Source: Monodelphis domestica
Taxonomy: Eukaryota; Chordata; Mammalia; Didelphimorphia; Didelphidae
Length of the DNA: 64,000 nucleotides
Direction of reading: 5' to 3'
Assembly (NCBI RefSeq): GCF_027887165.1
Contig: NC_077233.1
Location: 180,567,207 to 180,631,206 of the forward strand
This document shows, piece after piece, positions 1 through 9,520 of the stretch. Under the pieces are notes generated by a model that ran no database searches, was not told the origin of the DNA, and worked only from the letters and a program-made list of their open reading frames with translations. The translations under genes were made by a program, and so were the position numbers. The first letter of the stretch is position 1; each line of letters begins with the position of its first letter.

Positions 1-247
1 CTACTATGTGTCAGGCACTGTGGTAGATGCTTTAGGAATAAAGAAATGGTCCCAGCCTTTCTGTAGGGAGATTTCACATATGTATTGTAAGGTGATTTGG
101 TGAGTAGAAAATACACTAGCAACCAGGGATGGGTGGGAATGAGGGAAGTCTTCATACTGAAGGTGGTCCTTCACCTGAGATGTAAAGGAAACAAGGGATT
201 TTGAGAAGAAATACTCTCTGGACATGGGAAGTAGTCTGTGCATAGGA
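1..247 (-). mobile_element. R1 old dispersed repeat, cut by window edge
   Basis: Starts CTACTATGTGTCAGGCACTG, the diagnostic lead of R1, followed by diverged internal sequence (GGTGGTCCTTCACCTGAGATG). Heavily diverged, so old. It is interrupted at 248 by a hAT transposon. Orientation is given as antisense because the lead reads as the reverse complement of an L2-like 3' tail; this is uncertain. Confidence 0.5.
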
Positions 248-452
248 CAGTGATGGTGAACCTTTTAGATACTGAGTGCCCAAATTGCAACCCTCATTTT
301 GCCTATGAGTCACCCCCTTACTCCAGATAGGGGAGGGAGGAAGTGCTTCCACTGGGTTGCTGGACAGAGTCAGGTCATGTGAGAAAAAGTGTGGGGAGAG
401 TGGGAGGGGAGCAGCCTCTTCTGGCATATGTGCCATAGGTTCAACAACACAG
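248..452 (+). mobile_element. H1 hAT-type non-autonomous DNA transposon
   Basis: The 205-bp element begins CAGTGATGGTGAACC and ends GGTTCAACAACACAG, imperfect inverted termini of hAT type. The flanking 8-mers are GCATAGGA (240-247) and GCAGAGGT (453-460), which match at 6 of 8 positions, as expected of a decayed 8-bp hAT target duplication. There is no transposase. It sits inside R1 and is therefore younger than R1. Confidence 0.75.
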
Positions 453-1230
453 GCAGAGGTAGAAAGATGAGAGTTGTGAGGAACAGGAAGGTCAGGTATC
501 TGATGCCAAATAGCTGGATAATGGGAAAATATCTGGATATTGGGAAATAGTTGGATGATAGATGGAATTTTATTTTCCTTTGAGGTATTTGACATTGTTT
601 TGACACACTTAATGTGTATGAATGTGAATAGGAGAATTACGGGGACAGAGAGAATCAGGTCCTGAGTATTGACAGAGCAGAATTTTTTTTTTCCCCAGAA
701 AAGAGAGACTATATCCATCAGAAAGCACTGAGTCTGCTTTTACCTTTAGAGAGGTACTCCAGGGCAAATGTCTTTCCTCCTGTCTGAGTTCAATTATCCT
801 TAATAAATGTAATATTAATTACTTAACATCAATTGATATATCAATTAATTTTAATTAAACTTAATATTAAGTTATTATAGTTTTAAACTGCACTAATACT
901 TTAGGGACACCCTATATTAGGACAAAATAAACTTTGCTTAGTTAATTGTTCAATGACTTATGAATGTCTCATTTCATTTGCAAATCAAGCTTATACTCAT
1001 GTGGGCTTTTGTGGATTGAAGCATACATTCTTCACTTTATTTCCTCCTTGATTTTTTCTTTAAACAATATGTGTCTTTCATACATGATGAAATGGAAATA
1101 TGTATCATATAATTGCATATATATAACCTGTGCCATTTTACCTGTTGTTTTGGGAAGGAGGAAGAAGTAGGAGAGTGGGATAGAATGTGGATTGCAAAAT
1201 GTCAGAAAATGTTTATTAAAAATTGCATCA
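453..1230. other. Unique AT-rich stretch, no gene
   Basis: No recognisable repeat or coding sequence apart from possible R1 residue at the left end. The part at 790-900 is extremely AT-rich and holds two perfect 16-bp palindromes (831-846 and 858-873). The open frames here are short and lack any family resemblance. Confidence 0.6.
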
Positions 1231-1391
1231 TAGGGCAACTCGGTGGCTCAGTGGATTGAAAGCCTTCTCCTTTCGCAGGAATTACATTTCAGAGACTGCG
1301 ATAGGTGAAAATCCACGAAGTAGCAGGAGAGCAGACCAATGCTACAGTCACTGAGCCAATCAGCACCCAAGATAGAGAACACAGTGCTCTC
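1231..1391 (+). mobile_element. SINE A head interrupted by unexplained insert
   Basis: Positions 1231-1262 match the SINE A head (GGCTCAGTGGATTGAAAGCC), but the remainder of a SINE does not follow. Instead there are about 130 bases including GACTGCGATAGGTG and AAATCCACGAAGTAGCAGG, a style of sequence seen in some Tigger/mariner-like DNA transposons. The identity of the insert is not established. Confidence 0.45.
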
Positions 1392-1590
1392 AGGGCAGCT
1401 GGGTAGCTCAGTAGATTGAGAGCCAAGCCCATAAATGGGAGGTCCTGGGTTCAAATCTGTCTTTGGACACTTCCTAGCTTTGTGACCCTGGGCAAGTCAA
1501 TTAACCCCCATTGTCTAGCCCTTATTGCTCTTTTCCTTTGGAACAGTATTGATTCTAAGATAGTTTAGGGTTTAAAATAAAAAAAAAATG
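1392..1590 (+). mobile_element. SINE A
   Basis: A near full-length copy: tRNA-like head with GGCAGCTGGGTAGCTCAGTA and box-B-like GGTTCAAATC, middle CCTGGGCAAGTC, tail AACAGTATTGATTCTAAGAT, then an A-rich tail at about 1575-1590. Confidence 0.9.
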
Positions 1591-1915
1591 TTTAGACAAA
1601 ATAAAAATAAACTTATGTTAATGTTGGCATTAAGCCAGCCCCTAACACCTGTCCTTCTGAATTCTTGTCCTTCAAACACTCAGAAGCAATCAGATCATAA
1701 AAGGCAAAAAATTAAAAAAATAAAAGAGAGCCCAGATCTGAGAAAGAGATATTTAAAAAAAAAAAAGAAAAGCTCAGGGTTTCTACCCAATTCAGGCAGC
1801 AGAGTCATGCAGATTTTGGTCTAATGGTGTGCATGTCCATGTTTTCTTATTTTGGGTAAGTGGTCTATTTGTATCATGCCATCCCAATATGTACAGATGA
1901 AGTGAGTTGCAGAAT
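1591..1915. other. Unique A-rich stretch
   Basis: A-rich sequence with no recognisable repeat or exon. The open frame across it is low-complexity lysine-rich and looks like chance. Confidence 0.5.
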
Positions 1916-1917
1916 CA

Positions 1918-2665
1918 CAGAATTCCAAAGTTAGAAGAGTCAGAGATCATTTAGCACCCCTCGTACCTAAATGAAAAGCCTCACCATAACATACTCACAC
2001 TCAGGTAGTTATCTGACCTTTACCTGAAGACCTCCAATAAGAGGGAGTTTGCTGCCTTATGAGGAACCTCATTCTCCTACTTGTTAGGAAATTTTCCCTT
2101 TTACGAAATGGAAATTTGCATCTTTATGACTTCTACCCAGTGTTCCTAGTTCTGCCCTTGGGTACCAAACAGAGCAAGTCTAATCTTTCTTCCATGTGAA
2201 AGCTCTTCAAATACTTCCAGACAGTTATCATGTTCCCCTCAAGTCTTCTCCAGGCTAAACATTCTATTTAGTCTCTGAGGTCCCTTCCAGCTTTAAATCT
2301 ATGATCTCATGATCCTTCAACCTACTCATGCATGGAATGAAATTGAAGCCCTTTGCCATCTTGTCTGTCTGTCTTTTGGCAATCTTCAGTCTATTAATAG
2401 TCTTCCTAAAATGTGGCTCCCAGATCAAAGCACAGTCTCCCCAATACAGTTTGAATAGACCAGAGTGCAGCAAGACCCTATATTCTTGAATGCTTTGGCG
2501 TTCTGTATGTAGCCCAAGATTGAATTAGCTTTCTTTTCCACATGGTTTACATAGGATAAGTTTGTGGTCCATTATAATTACCAGAGTTTTTTCAGATGAA
2601 CTACTTTATAGTATTTGCCATCATGTACTTTTGAGGTCTATTGCAAGTGATATTAAAGACTTCAT
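1918..2665 (-). mobile_element. L3/CR1-like LINE remnant
   Basis: The plus strand carries the reverse complement of a CR1/L3 3' region: TCTTCTCCAGGCTAAAC (about 2243), TTCCTAAAATGTGGCTCCCAG (about 2402), AGTCTAATCTTTCTTCCA and a following GCCCAAGATTGAATTAGCTT. No open frame survives. A short SINE C-like stretch (GGTCCCTTCCAGCTTTAAAT, about 2280-2320) lies within it. This is an old element shared by amniotes. Confidence 0.65.
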
Positions 2666-2990
2666 TAAGGATAAGTATCATCAGAAATGGAGATGGGTCA
2701 GTCTTATAGCCAGCACAAGGGAGGACAGATGGCTAGCCCTAGAGGCACACTAATGCAGGAAATTCTGACTCAGAGGGGCACTTCCAGGACATTGCCTAGA
2801 TTTTTTTTTTTGTGGATAGTTATGGAAGGACATGGTCAAGAACCACATTAGATGAGAAGGGCTGACTGTATTATGATCTGCCATGGTGGATGAACTATAC
2901 CAGTGAGATGGGAGGAATCAGATGCCTCCTGTAACCTAGGCAACAACTCTTATTGAGCATCCAAGAAGTTTAGGAATTTTAGCAAAATAG
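2666..2990. other. Unique stretch
   Basis: No repeat or coding match recognised. A T-run lies at about 2801-2812. Confidence 0.45.
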
Positions 2991-2994
2991 CCTT

Positions 2995-3290
2995 TTGTTT
3001 GGGGGGTGTAGAAGAGAAACTGGGTGTAAACTGACAAGTGAAGTAGAAAGGAATGGGAGGATAGGGAGATAAGGAATTAAGGAAAGGGGCAAGGAGCTAG
3101 GTATTAGGGAAGGTGAGAAATGAGGGTGAATAAAGTCATATGGATGAGAGGATGTAGGGGTTATTGGTGGGAAAAATGAGGAGTTGGGGATAGGGGCAGT
3201 GAGAACTTAGAGGTAGAAAAGGAGGTAAAGGAAAGTGAAGAATTTAGGTTAGAGGAAGTTTGTAGAGAAGTTGGGGAAGAGCCCATACAT
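2995..3290. repeat. Purine-rich tract
   Basis: About 290 bases are strongly A+G on the plus strand, with irregular recurrences of AAGGAATTAAGG, GAGGTAAAGG, GGGGATAGGGG and similar words. It looks like a decayed minisatellite or a polypurine tract. There is no coding evidence. Confidence 0.6.
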
Positions 3291-3423
3291 AGGTAGTTCT
3301 TCTACCCATTGTTAGTTCCCTTAGCCTTTTTGTACTATCCTTGCTAATATGCCAATCAGATTGCATAACTATGAGATTCCAGGAGAGAATCAATAAACAA
3401 ATGAACATGTACAATTGCAAAAT

Positions 3424-3566
3424 GGTATAATGGCAAGAGCATGGAATTTGAAGGCAAAGGGCCCTGGTTCAAATCCTTGCATTTCTATTTATAGTAAAAT
3501 AGTGAACTCATGAAAGTTACTTTACCTCAGTTTCCTCATTTGGAAAATGTAAGAGACTGGACTAGA
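3424..3566 (+). mobile_element. SINE C
   Basis: Contains GGCAAGAGCATGGAATTTG, GGTTCAAATCC, TACCTCAGTTTCCTCATTTG and GAGACTGGACTAGAT in the order expected of the MIR/CORE-like class. Its tail is cut off by the H2 transposon that begins at about 3568. Confidence 0.75.
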
Positions 3567-3567
3567 T

Positions 3568-3745
3568 CAAGGGAGTTCTTGCCCTTTTTTTTCGTTTCAC
3601 TGGGCCCTTTCAGTATTTTGGTGAATTCTATGGGACTCTTCTCAGAATAATGGTTTGTTTCCTGCATTCATAACGGAAAGGAATTCTAAGTTTTAGTTAG
3701 AGGTTAGTTAAAATAAAGATTTAATTTTCTTCCCTTCAAATTCAG
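3568..3745 (-). mobile_element. H2 hAT-type DNA transposon
   Basis: Begins AAGGGAGTTCTTGCCC, a decayed form of the CAG.GGTTCTTAACC terminus, and contains TATGGGACTCTTCTCAGAATA. The same family occurs reversed at 55187-55372, which reads TTATTCTGAGAAGGGGTCCA. No transposase is present. The right end is approximate. Confidence 0.6.
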
Positions 3746-4440
3746 AAACTCCCAGAAGTCAGAGGATAGAATGCCTGCTCTCAACAAGTTTAGCTTGAAA
3801 AATAGATTTCCAAGGTCATGGTTAATTGGCAACTTTCTCCCTACCAACTGACTCCCTACAAAGAAGTACTATGCTGAGGTTTTTAGTGAAGTCTGGGCCC
3901 AGAAGAGAAGGGTAGTGAGGGAAGATTAGGGTGAGAAGCCTCAGTTGCAAATGCATCTCTGATGATAACCACAATTCAGCATAATCCTTCTAATGGAGGA
4001 TGGAGCCCATCATGACAGATTAACCAAAGCTAATAGCTGTGAGCCAGACTCTTTATTACCCAGATCAGTGATAGGGGGAGAATAATGAGACATAAATAAT
4101 ATCATCTGTTGAGAGCTGTTAAGGAACACATTTAATCACCTCCTGACCACAAGCTATGATGATGTTTTTGAACTAAGGGGGAAAAAATCATTAGATAAGG
4201 TCATAGGAGATTTATTGCCCAAGGCCCAGCACAACAAACTAGGTCATCTTTACTATATAGCAGGCACTCAGCAACCTTGCTGTTCCAGTGATTTCCAACC
4301 AAGTGGTATTAAATTTGCATTAGTGCACATCCTAAAAGCAATAATTTGAGAAGGGATTATTTACTGTAAACTGTTTAATAAAAACTGTACACTAACTACC
4401 GAGAGGTTAGAATGCCAGTAACTGTCTGAAATTGGGAAAA
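3746..4440. other. Unique block, candidate conserved non-coding DNA
   Basis: Nearly 700 bases without recognised repeats. The part at 3950-4260 has many homeodomain-like and forkhead-like AT motifs (TCTAATGG, AGATTAACC, GCTAATAGC, TTTAATCACC, ATCATTAGAT). No open frame of interest. The enhancer suggestion is inference from motif density only. Confidence 0.4.
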
Positions 4441-4445
4441 CATGA

Positions 4446-4640
4446 GCAGTTAGTGTGAAGAGCATTGAACTTGGGGTTAGAGGATGTGGGTTCAAATCTG
4501 AATTTAATACCTTGGTGTCCATGAGCAAGTGATTGAACTTCCCCGGACCTCAGTTTCCTGACCTGTAAAATGAGAGGGTTGGATTAGATGGTCTCAAGAT
4601 TCCTTTCAGAAAGCACCAAATCTATGATGCTATGATCTGT
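4446..4640 (+). mobile_element. SINE C
   Basis: GAGCATTGAACTTGGGGTTAG, GGTTCAAATCTGAATTTAAT, CCTCAGTTTCCTGACCTGTA, GGATTAGATGGTCTC and AAATCTATGATGCTATGATC follow one another over nearly the full length. Confidence 0.85.
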
Positions 4641-4691
4641 GAGGTCTTTCTCAGAAGTAAATTTACAATTAATGTTTCTCAGGGTAACTAT

Positions 4692-4965
4692 GGCAGCAGC
4701 CAGGCATCTCAGTGATGTACTGGATAGATTGCTGGTTGTGGAGCCAGGAAGACCAAAATCCAGCCTCAGACACTTACTGTCTGTGTGATCCTGGGCAAAA
4801 CCTTTCATCTCTGCTTTCTTCAGTTTTCTCAACTGTAAAACGGGGATGATAATGGCTCCTATATTGAAGTGTTGTTATCAGGGGTGAATGGGATAATATT
4901 TGTAAAGCTCTTAGCACAGTGTCTATCTGGCATTTAGTGAGTGCTATATAGATGCTTATTCCCCT
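4692..4965 (+). mobile_element. SINE M
   Basis: Full-length MIR-like copy: CTGGATAGATTGCTGG head, CCAGCCTCAGACACTTACTG, TCTCAACTGTAAAACGGGGA, GAAGTGTTGTTATCAGGGG, TGTAAAGCTCTTAGCACAGTG and a tail GTGCTATATAGATGCTTATT. Confidence 0.85.
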
Positions 4966-5054
4966 ATTGAGGGAGACTTGGTTAGTGGGTAGAGAGTGGG
5001 ATTGGAGACTAGACAGTCTTAGTTTTAGATAGTTAGCAGGATGCATCTGAAAAT

Positions 5055-5058
<4 letters not shown>

Positions 5059-5088
<30 letters not shown>
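5059..5088. repeat. (CA)15 microsatellite
   Basis: About 15 uninterrupted CA dinucleotides, long enough to be length-polymorphic. Confidence 0.97.
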
Positions 5089-5092
<4 letters not shown>

Positions 5093-5264
5093 CCCAACAC
5101 TAACCTCTTAATACACAGCATGCAAGCTTGCATTCATTTCTACCTCGTGTCCCCCCAAAGGTGACTATTTGGCAAATGCCTTCCATACACAGTTGGCACA
5201 TTTTTTTCTGAGTACTATTATTCAACAGGTATCTTCGAAGCTCATTGGGCTGCAGTGTCTTTTA

Positions 5265-5935
5265 TTTTTTTCTCCTTACACTCTCCCTTTTCTATTCCTA
5301 CATGACTGAGCACTCCTTAGTGTCCTTTACTGGGCCACCATCCCAGTCTTTCCCCCTAATGATGAATGTTTCTGTCTTGTGTTCTTTTCTCTTCTCTTCA
5401 TAAATCTCTCATCAGCACCCAAGACTTCCATATAACTGTGTATCTAGTGCTACTCTTTCTTGACCTCCAGTTCCTTAACACCAAAGGTCTACTAATATCT
5501 CTAGGCATTTCAAATCCAGTTTCTATAAAAGATAATCCATATCTTCTTACATCCTCTCTCCTTAGCCTCCTATTATATACAATGAAATGTTCTAGCCCGA
5601 CTTGACAACTTGACATTCCAGTCTCCAGTCTCAGCACCTTTGCCCAGGCTATTGTTCTCCATGCTTGGAATGCACTTTTCTCTCTTCTCCTTTTTGAATA
5701 TCAGGCTTCTTTCAAAGGTTCAGCTCATGTAACACTTCTATGATCAGTTTTTTCTTATCTTTTTCATTAGTCTTTTCGTCTTTCTCAAATAATTAGCTTT
5801 ATCTATTCACTTGCCTATTTAATTTTCCTTGAGGGCAGGGACCATTTTGTTTTGTTTTGTCTTTTTTATCATGGCATCTAACACTGTGCTTTGCACATAC
5901 TGGGTGCTTATTAGATTGGATTAGATCGAATCTGG
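5265..5935 (+). mobile_element. L2 LINE 3' end
   Basis: Order and wording match L2: CAGCACCTTTGCCCAGGCT, TGCTTGGAATGCAC, GGCTTCTTTCAAAGGTTCAG, TTCCTTGAGGGCAGGGACCA, TCTAACACTGTGCTTTGCAC and a tail GGGTGCTTATTAGATTGGAT. No reading frame survives; an old copy. Confidence 0.8.
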
Positions 5936-5991
5936 ACTCAGAAATACTTCAGGGTGTTCATAGAGCATTGGCTTGGACAGAGACAGGATAG

Positions 5992-6200
5992 GTGAATGAA
6001 TGAATGAGCAAATGAACGAATGAATTAAAAGCATTTATCATGCATGTATTATGCCAAGTATCATGCTGTGTCAGGAATACATATAAAAAAGTAAGACAGT
6101 TCTTACCTTTATTGAATTTATGGGGGTGAAAACACAATTAGGGGAGTGGCGGCTGGGGAAGGCAATGGCCCATTGATCTATTTGTATAAATGTATATATA
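5992..6200. mobile_element. R1 fragment with AATG-rich edge
   Basis: A GAATGAATGAATGAGC stretch leads into AAAGCATTTATCATGCATG, TATTATGCCAAGTATCATG and a following ACACAATTAGGGGAGTGG segment. The same arrangement is seen at 61835-62240. Confidence 0.5.
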
Positions 6201-6660
6201 AATTTATATAGATGATCTATTTCTAATTCTCAGAGCAGGAAGTAGAAAAGGGTTGGAAGAAGTTACACATAGTTTCAGGGCAGAAAATGACCAATATGTA
6301 GATGAAGACATTTGGGAACATGGAATTGAATGGTTTATATCCTCCAAGACTTGGACTTTGGTGGTTTAGTTTGGAGGGTGAGTGGAAGATGGTCAGGGTG
6401 AAAATGAATAGAAGATAACAGGATAAAAATGAAGATATCAGAGACACAAGGACATAGAACAAAACAGAATGTCAAAGACTCGTGCAAGAAGAGGTAGTTG
6501 GAAATCTTTGCCTTTTGTATAATGATACTTTGGAGTCATGCTGGTTGGAGAAAATTCAGTACATCAAATTGTTCCCATTTATCTGACCATTCTGTTTTTT
6601 ATCTTTCTGCTATGTGTCTCCACCTCCAATTGCTCACCCCTTTCTATCTTTACTCTAGAA
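6200..6660. other. Unique stretch
   Basis: No repeat or exon recognised. A degraded R1 internal part is possible around 6235-6480 but not demonstrable. Confidence 0.4.
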
Positions 6661-6674
6661 ATAATAAACAGTTT

Positions 6675-6835
6675 AATAACTGGATCTCAAGTCAGAGGAC
6701 CTGATTTTAAATCCAGCCTCTGACATTTATTACCTGGGTGAGCTTGGTCAAGTCATGGAACCTTCTTTGGTCTCATTTTCCCCATCTTAAAAAGGATTTG
6801 GATGAGTTCATTCTAGATTCATGGTCCTATGACTA
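6675..6835 (+). mobile_element. SINE C
   Basis: GGATCTCAAGTCAGAGGACC, TTTTAAATCCAGCCTCTGAC, TGGTCAAGTCATGGAACC, TCTCATTTTCCCCATCTTA, then a GATTCATGGTCCTATGA tail. Confidence 0.75.
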
Positions 6836-6836
6836 C

Positions 6837-6940
6837 CTACCTATGTGACTTTGGACCAGTCACTTCTTTCACTTCTCTAGACTTTATTTTCTTCACCTGC
6901 TAAAGAAAGAAGTTGGGGAAGATGAGAGATAGAGTCTTTC
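6837..6940 (+). mobile_element. SINE C 3' part
   Basis: Begins mid-element with TATGTGACTTTGGACCAGTC and continues to TCTTCACCTGCTAAAGAAAG. It is 5'-truncated and directly follows another SINE C. Confidence 0.6.
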
Positions 6941-7117
6941 CATAAATCCCATACTTCTATACCTTTGCAGTGCTCTGTCTCAAGGGGAGGGCATTGGCCA
7001 ATTCCTAAATCTTGTAGGTGAGGATAAAAGCCCAGAGAATTGCTCAGACAGAAAACATACACACATGCATGAAATATATATTATATAGATACATATAAAT
7101 ATATACACATATAGACA

Positions 7118-7365
7118 CCTTTTTGCTTTTCAATCATTTTAGTTGTGTCTGACTCTTCATGACCTCATTTGGGGTTTTCTTGGCAAAAATATTGATGTGT
7201 TTTGTCATTTTCTTTTCCAGCTCATTTTATAAATGAAGAAATTGAGGCAAACAGTATTAAATGACTTGCCTAGGGTCATCCAGCTAGTGTCTGATGTTCA
7301 ATTTGAATTCAAGACTTTATGACTTCAGGTCTGACACTTAATCCACTGTGCCTCCTAGCAGCCCT
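7118..7365 (-). mobile_element. SINE B
   Basis: Reverse-strand copy: RTE-like tail first (GTTGTGTCTGACTCTTCATG, GGGGTTTTCTTGGCAAAAAT, TTCTTTTCCAGCTCATTTTA), then GGGTCATCCAGCTAGTGTC and the head complement CACTGTGCCTCCTAGCAGCC. Confidence 0.9.
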
Positions 7366-7458
7366 ATAGACACACGTTGTCACTTATATACAGACATACT
7401 TATTGACTTTATCCTGGATTTAAAGAAAAAATGTATATGTATATGCATGAATGTGTGG

Positions 7459-7461
<3 letters not shown>

Positions 7462-7491
<30 letters not shown>

Positions 7492-7538
7492 TGTATGGAT
7501 GTATGGATGGATGGATGGATGGATGGATGGATGGATAT
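7462..7538. repeat. (ATGT)n(ATGG)n compound microsatellite
   Basis: Roughly nine ATGT units pass into about eight ATGG units. The repeat is open in several frames, which produces the spurious cysteine/methionine-rich open frames across 7348-7955. Confidence 0.97.
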
Positions 7539-7599
7539 ATGTCCAGATTCATCAGAACCACAGCTATTACACTTGCAGCCCTTCTCCTCTGTTCTAATC

Positions 7600-8510
7600 T
7601 TCCTTCTTCTCTCTCAGAGCCAGAGGGAGCTGTCACATTCCTCCTCTGCTTCTGGGTCCCCCCCCTGCTTTTTTTGTCCTTTACAAAATATTCATTTCTT
7701 GTCCCTGAGAAAGAAGCTTACCTGTGCCATGCCGCAGTCTGCAATTTGCTGGAAATTTATTGCAATCACTGTAACAAGTCAGCCAGCATCATTAAACTTT
7801 CATTTTCTCTTCCAGTTATTTGCAGTGAAAGGTCAGAATGGCTTGGGTTCTTAAGTGAGGCCTGGGCTGCTGCGCTCAGGCTCTGCCTCTGGCTTCTCTG
7901 TATTCTGCTCATTCTTTGGCTAATCTCCCCGTTCAGTGACTTGAAAACAAATTGATGGAGTCCACTTCTGTTTTGGTGCCAACTTTTTAATCAAGGGTGC
8001 AGGGATGCAAATGTTTTGGCTCTGAGCACAGTGGAGAGCACCATGGAATCCAGAGGCAATCATATCAGTGTCACTTTGCTATGGCCAGGCCTCCCCTCCA
8101 GAATAACAATGAAAATAATGCATTGCTGGTCAGGTAGGGAGCATTCTTCTAGCAGAAGGTAAATAACACGGTTCTGGCAAAATGCTATCAATTGCAGCAT
8201 CTTCTGTGAATATTTCTCATTCCATTCTGGCGTATGCTCTTCCAGTCCACCCCCCCCCTCCAAGATGTCGCCCACTTGTTCCCATGGAGACAGCATTGTT
8301 GCATTGGGGCAAGTCAAGGAGAAGTGGGCCTTCACATGACAGTATTTAATTGCTGCAAAACTGCTCTGGGCAAAATTTCATTCTAGAAATCACTAGAGTC
8401 ATTATCTAAGGGATTTCAGAAGGGAAAAAACTATGACATTTTGCCCTAGTCCTCTCCCTCCTACTCATTCCCCATCCCCAAGACTCAACCCTTGCCCATG
8501 TGTACAGTGA
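7600..8510. other. Unique block, candidate conserved non-coding DNA
   Basis: About 900 bases without recognised transposons apart from a C-run at about 8253. It has AT-rich motif clusters (CATCATTAAACTTTC, AAAATAATGCATTGC, GCAATTTGCTGG). The frames through it are not like any protein family I know. Confidence 0.4.
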
Positions 8511-8521
8511 TATTCTGCTTT

Positions 8522-8762
8522 GTTTTTGTTCATTTGTTTCAGTCCTGCACAATACTTCATGACCTCATTTGGAGTTTTCTTGGCAAAGATACTGGGATGG
8601 TTTGCTGTTTCCTTCTCCAGATCACTGTACAGATGAAAAAATTGAGGCAAAGATTTAAGTAACTTGTGCAGGGTCCCACAGCTAGTAAGTGTCAGAGGCC
8701 AGATTTGAACTTGGGTCTTTCAGACTCCAATGCTATCACTCTATCTACTGGACCACCTAGCT
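8522..8762 (-). mobile_element. SINE B
   Basis: TTCATGACCTCATTTGGAGT, TTCTTGGCAAAGATACTGGG, TTTCCTTCTCCAGATCACTG, AGGGTCCCACAGCTAGTAAG and GGACCACCTAGCTTTATG give the full reverse-complement order. Confidence 0.9.
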
Positions 8763-8855
8763 TTATGTCCTGCTTAAGGGAATCAATTAGATGAAGAAAG
8801 GACAATATTAGGTGGAGTGACAGAAAACTTCATGAGATTGTCACAGGGACATATC

Positions 8856-9325
8856 AGGTGTTAGCTATGTGATCCCAAACACTTAACCACTGTTTGCCTC
8901 AGTTTCTTCATCTGTAAAAGGGGTTTAAAAATAACACCTCCCAGGGTTGTTGTGATGATCGATATTTGGGTTTTTTTTTTAGCCTCTAAATTTATATCTT
9001 TATTTTATTCCAATAACAAATTAAGACATAAGTTTTCCAAAGCTACATGATTCATGTTGTCTCTCTCTCCTTTCCCCTCCAGAGTTGACAAGCAATTCAT
9101 TTATATATGTTATACATATATTATCACTCGAAATATATTCCTGTATTATTTGTTTTTATGAAAGAATATCTGATAAAAGCAAAATCCCAAATCATATACC
9201 CAAACAAACAAGGGCATATGCTTCCTTCAGCATTTCTACTCCAACAGTTCTTTGAGATAATATTTGTAAAGAATTTTGCAAATCTTCAAGCATCATTCAA
9301 ATGCTAGCTATCATTGTCATCATCA
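8856..9325 (+). mobile_element. SINE M split by an L1 fragment
   Basis: The left part (8856-8967) runs through TTTGCCTCAGTTTCTTCATC and CCCAGGGTTGTTGTGATGA. The right part (9256-9325) resumes with AGATAATATTTGTAAAG and AAATGCTAGCTATCATTGTC. The joined order equals an intact SINE M, so the intervening 288 bases are an insertion. Confidence 0.8.
8968..9255 (-). mobile_element. L1 3' UTR fragment nested in a SINE
   Basis: Starts with a T-run (poly(A) on the other strand), then AAGTTTTCCAAAGCTACATG, TTCATGTTGTCTCTCTCTCC and CATTTCTACTCCAACAGTTC, which read as the complement of a marsupial L1 3' UTR. It is strongly 5'-truncated. GATATTTG on the left and GATAATATTTG on the right fit a decayed target duplication. 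Confidence 0.75.
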
Positions 9326-9332
9326 ATGTCAT

Positions 9333-9520
9333 CTAGAGTTGGAAAGATATTTCAAGGTTATTTAGTCCAATCCTATCCTTTAGTAGATGAGGATCCTGAG
9401 GCTGAGAGCTTAAGTGAGTTGTCCATGGTCCTATAGCTAGTAAATGGTAGAGGTAGTATTTGAACCTAGTTCTCCCTGATTTCAATCCCAGCATTTCATT
9501 CATTAAGCCATATTGTCTTG
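9333..9520 (-). mobile_element. SINE C
   Basis: Reverse order: CTAGAGTTGGAAAGATATTT, TTTAGTAGATGAGGATCCTG, GTCCTATAGCTAGTAAATGG, TTTGAACCTAGTTCTCCC and a head complement near GCATTTCATTCATTAAGCC. Confidence 0.8.

Noticed and set aside
152-718. 188-residue minus-strand open frame, the longest in the window
   Set aside because: It crosses the H1 hAT element and R1 sequence and has no recognisable protein family, so it is a chance frame.
1392-1460. Possible tRNA genes at SINE A heads
   Set aside because: The tRNA-like heads have box-B-like GGTTCAAAT but continue into the SINE body and A-tail; none folds into an isolated tRNA with normal flanks.
7348-7955. Open frames of 168 and 174 residues on the plus strand
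   Set aside because: They run through the ATGT/ATGG microsatellite, which is open in several frames, and the remainder has no domain or conserved look.
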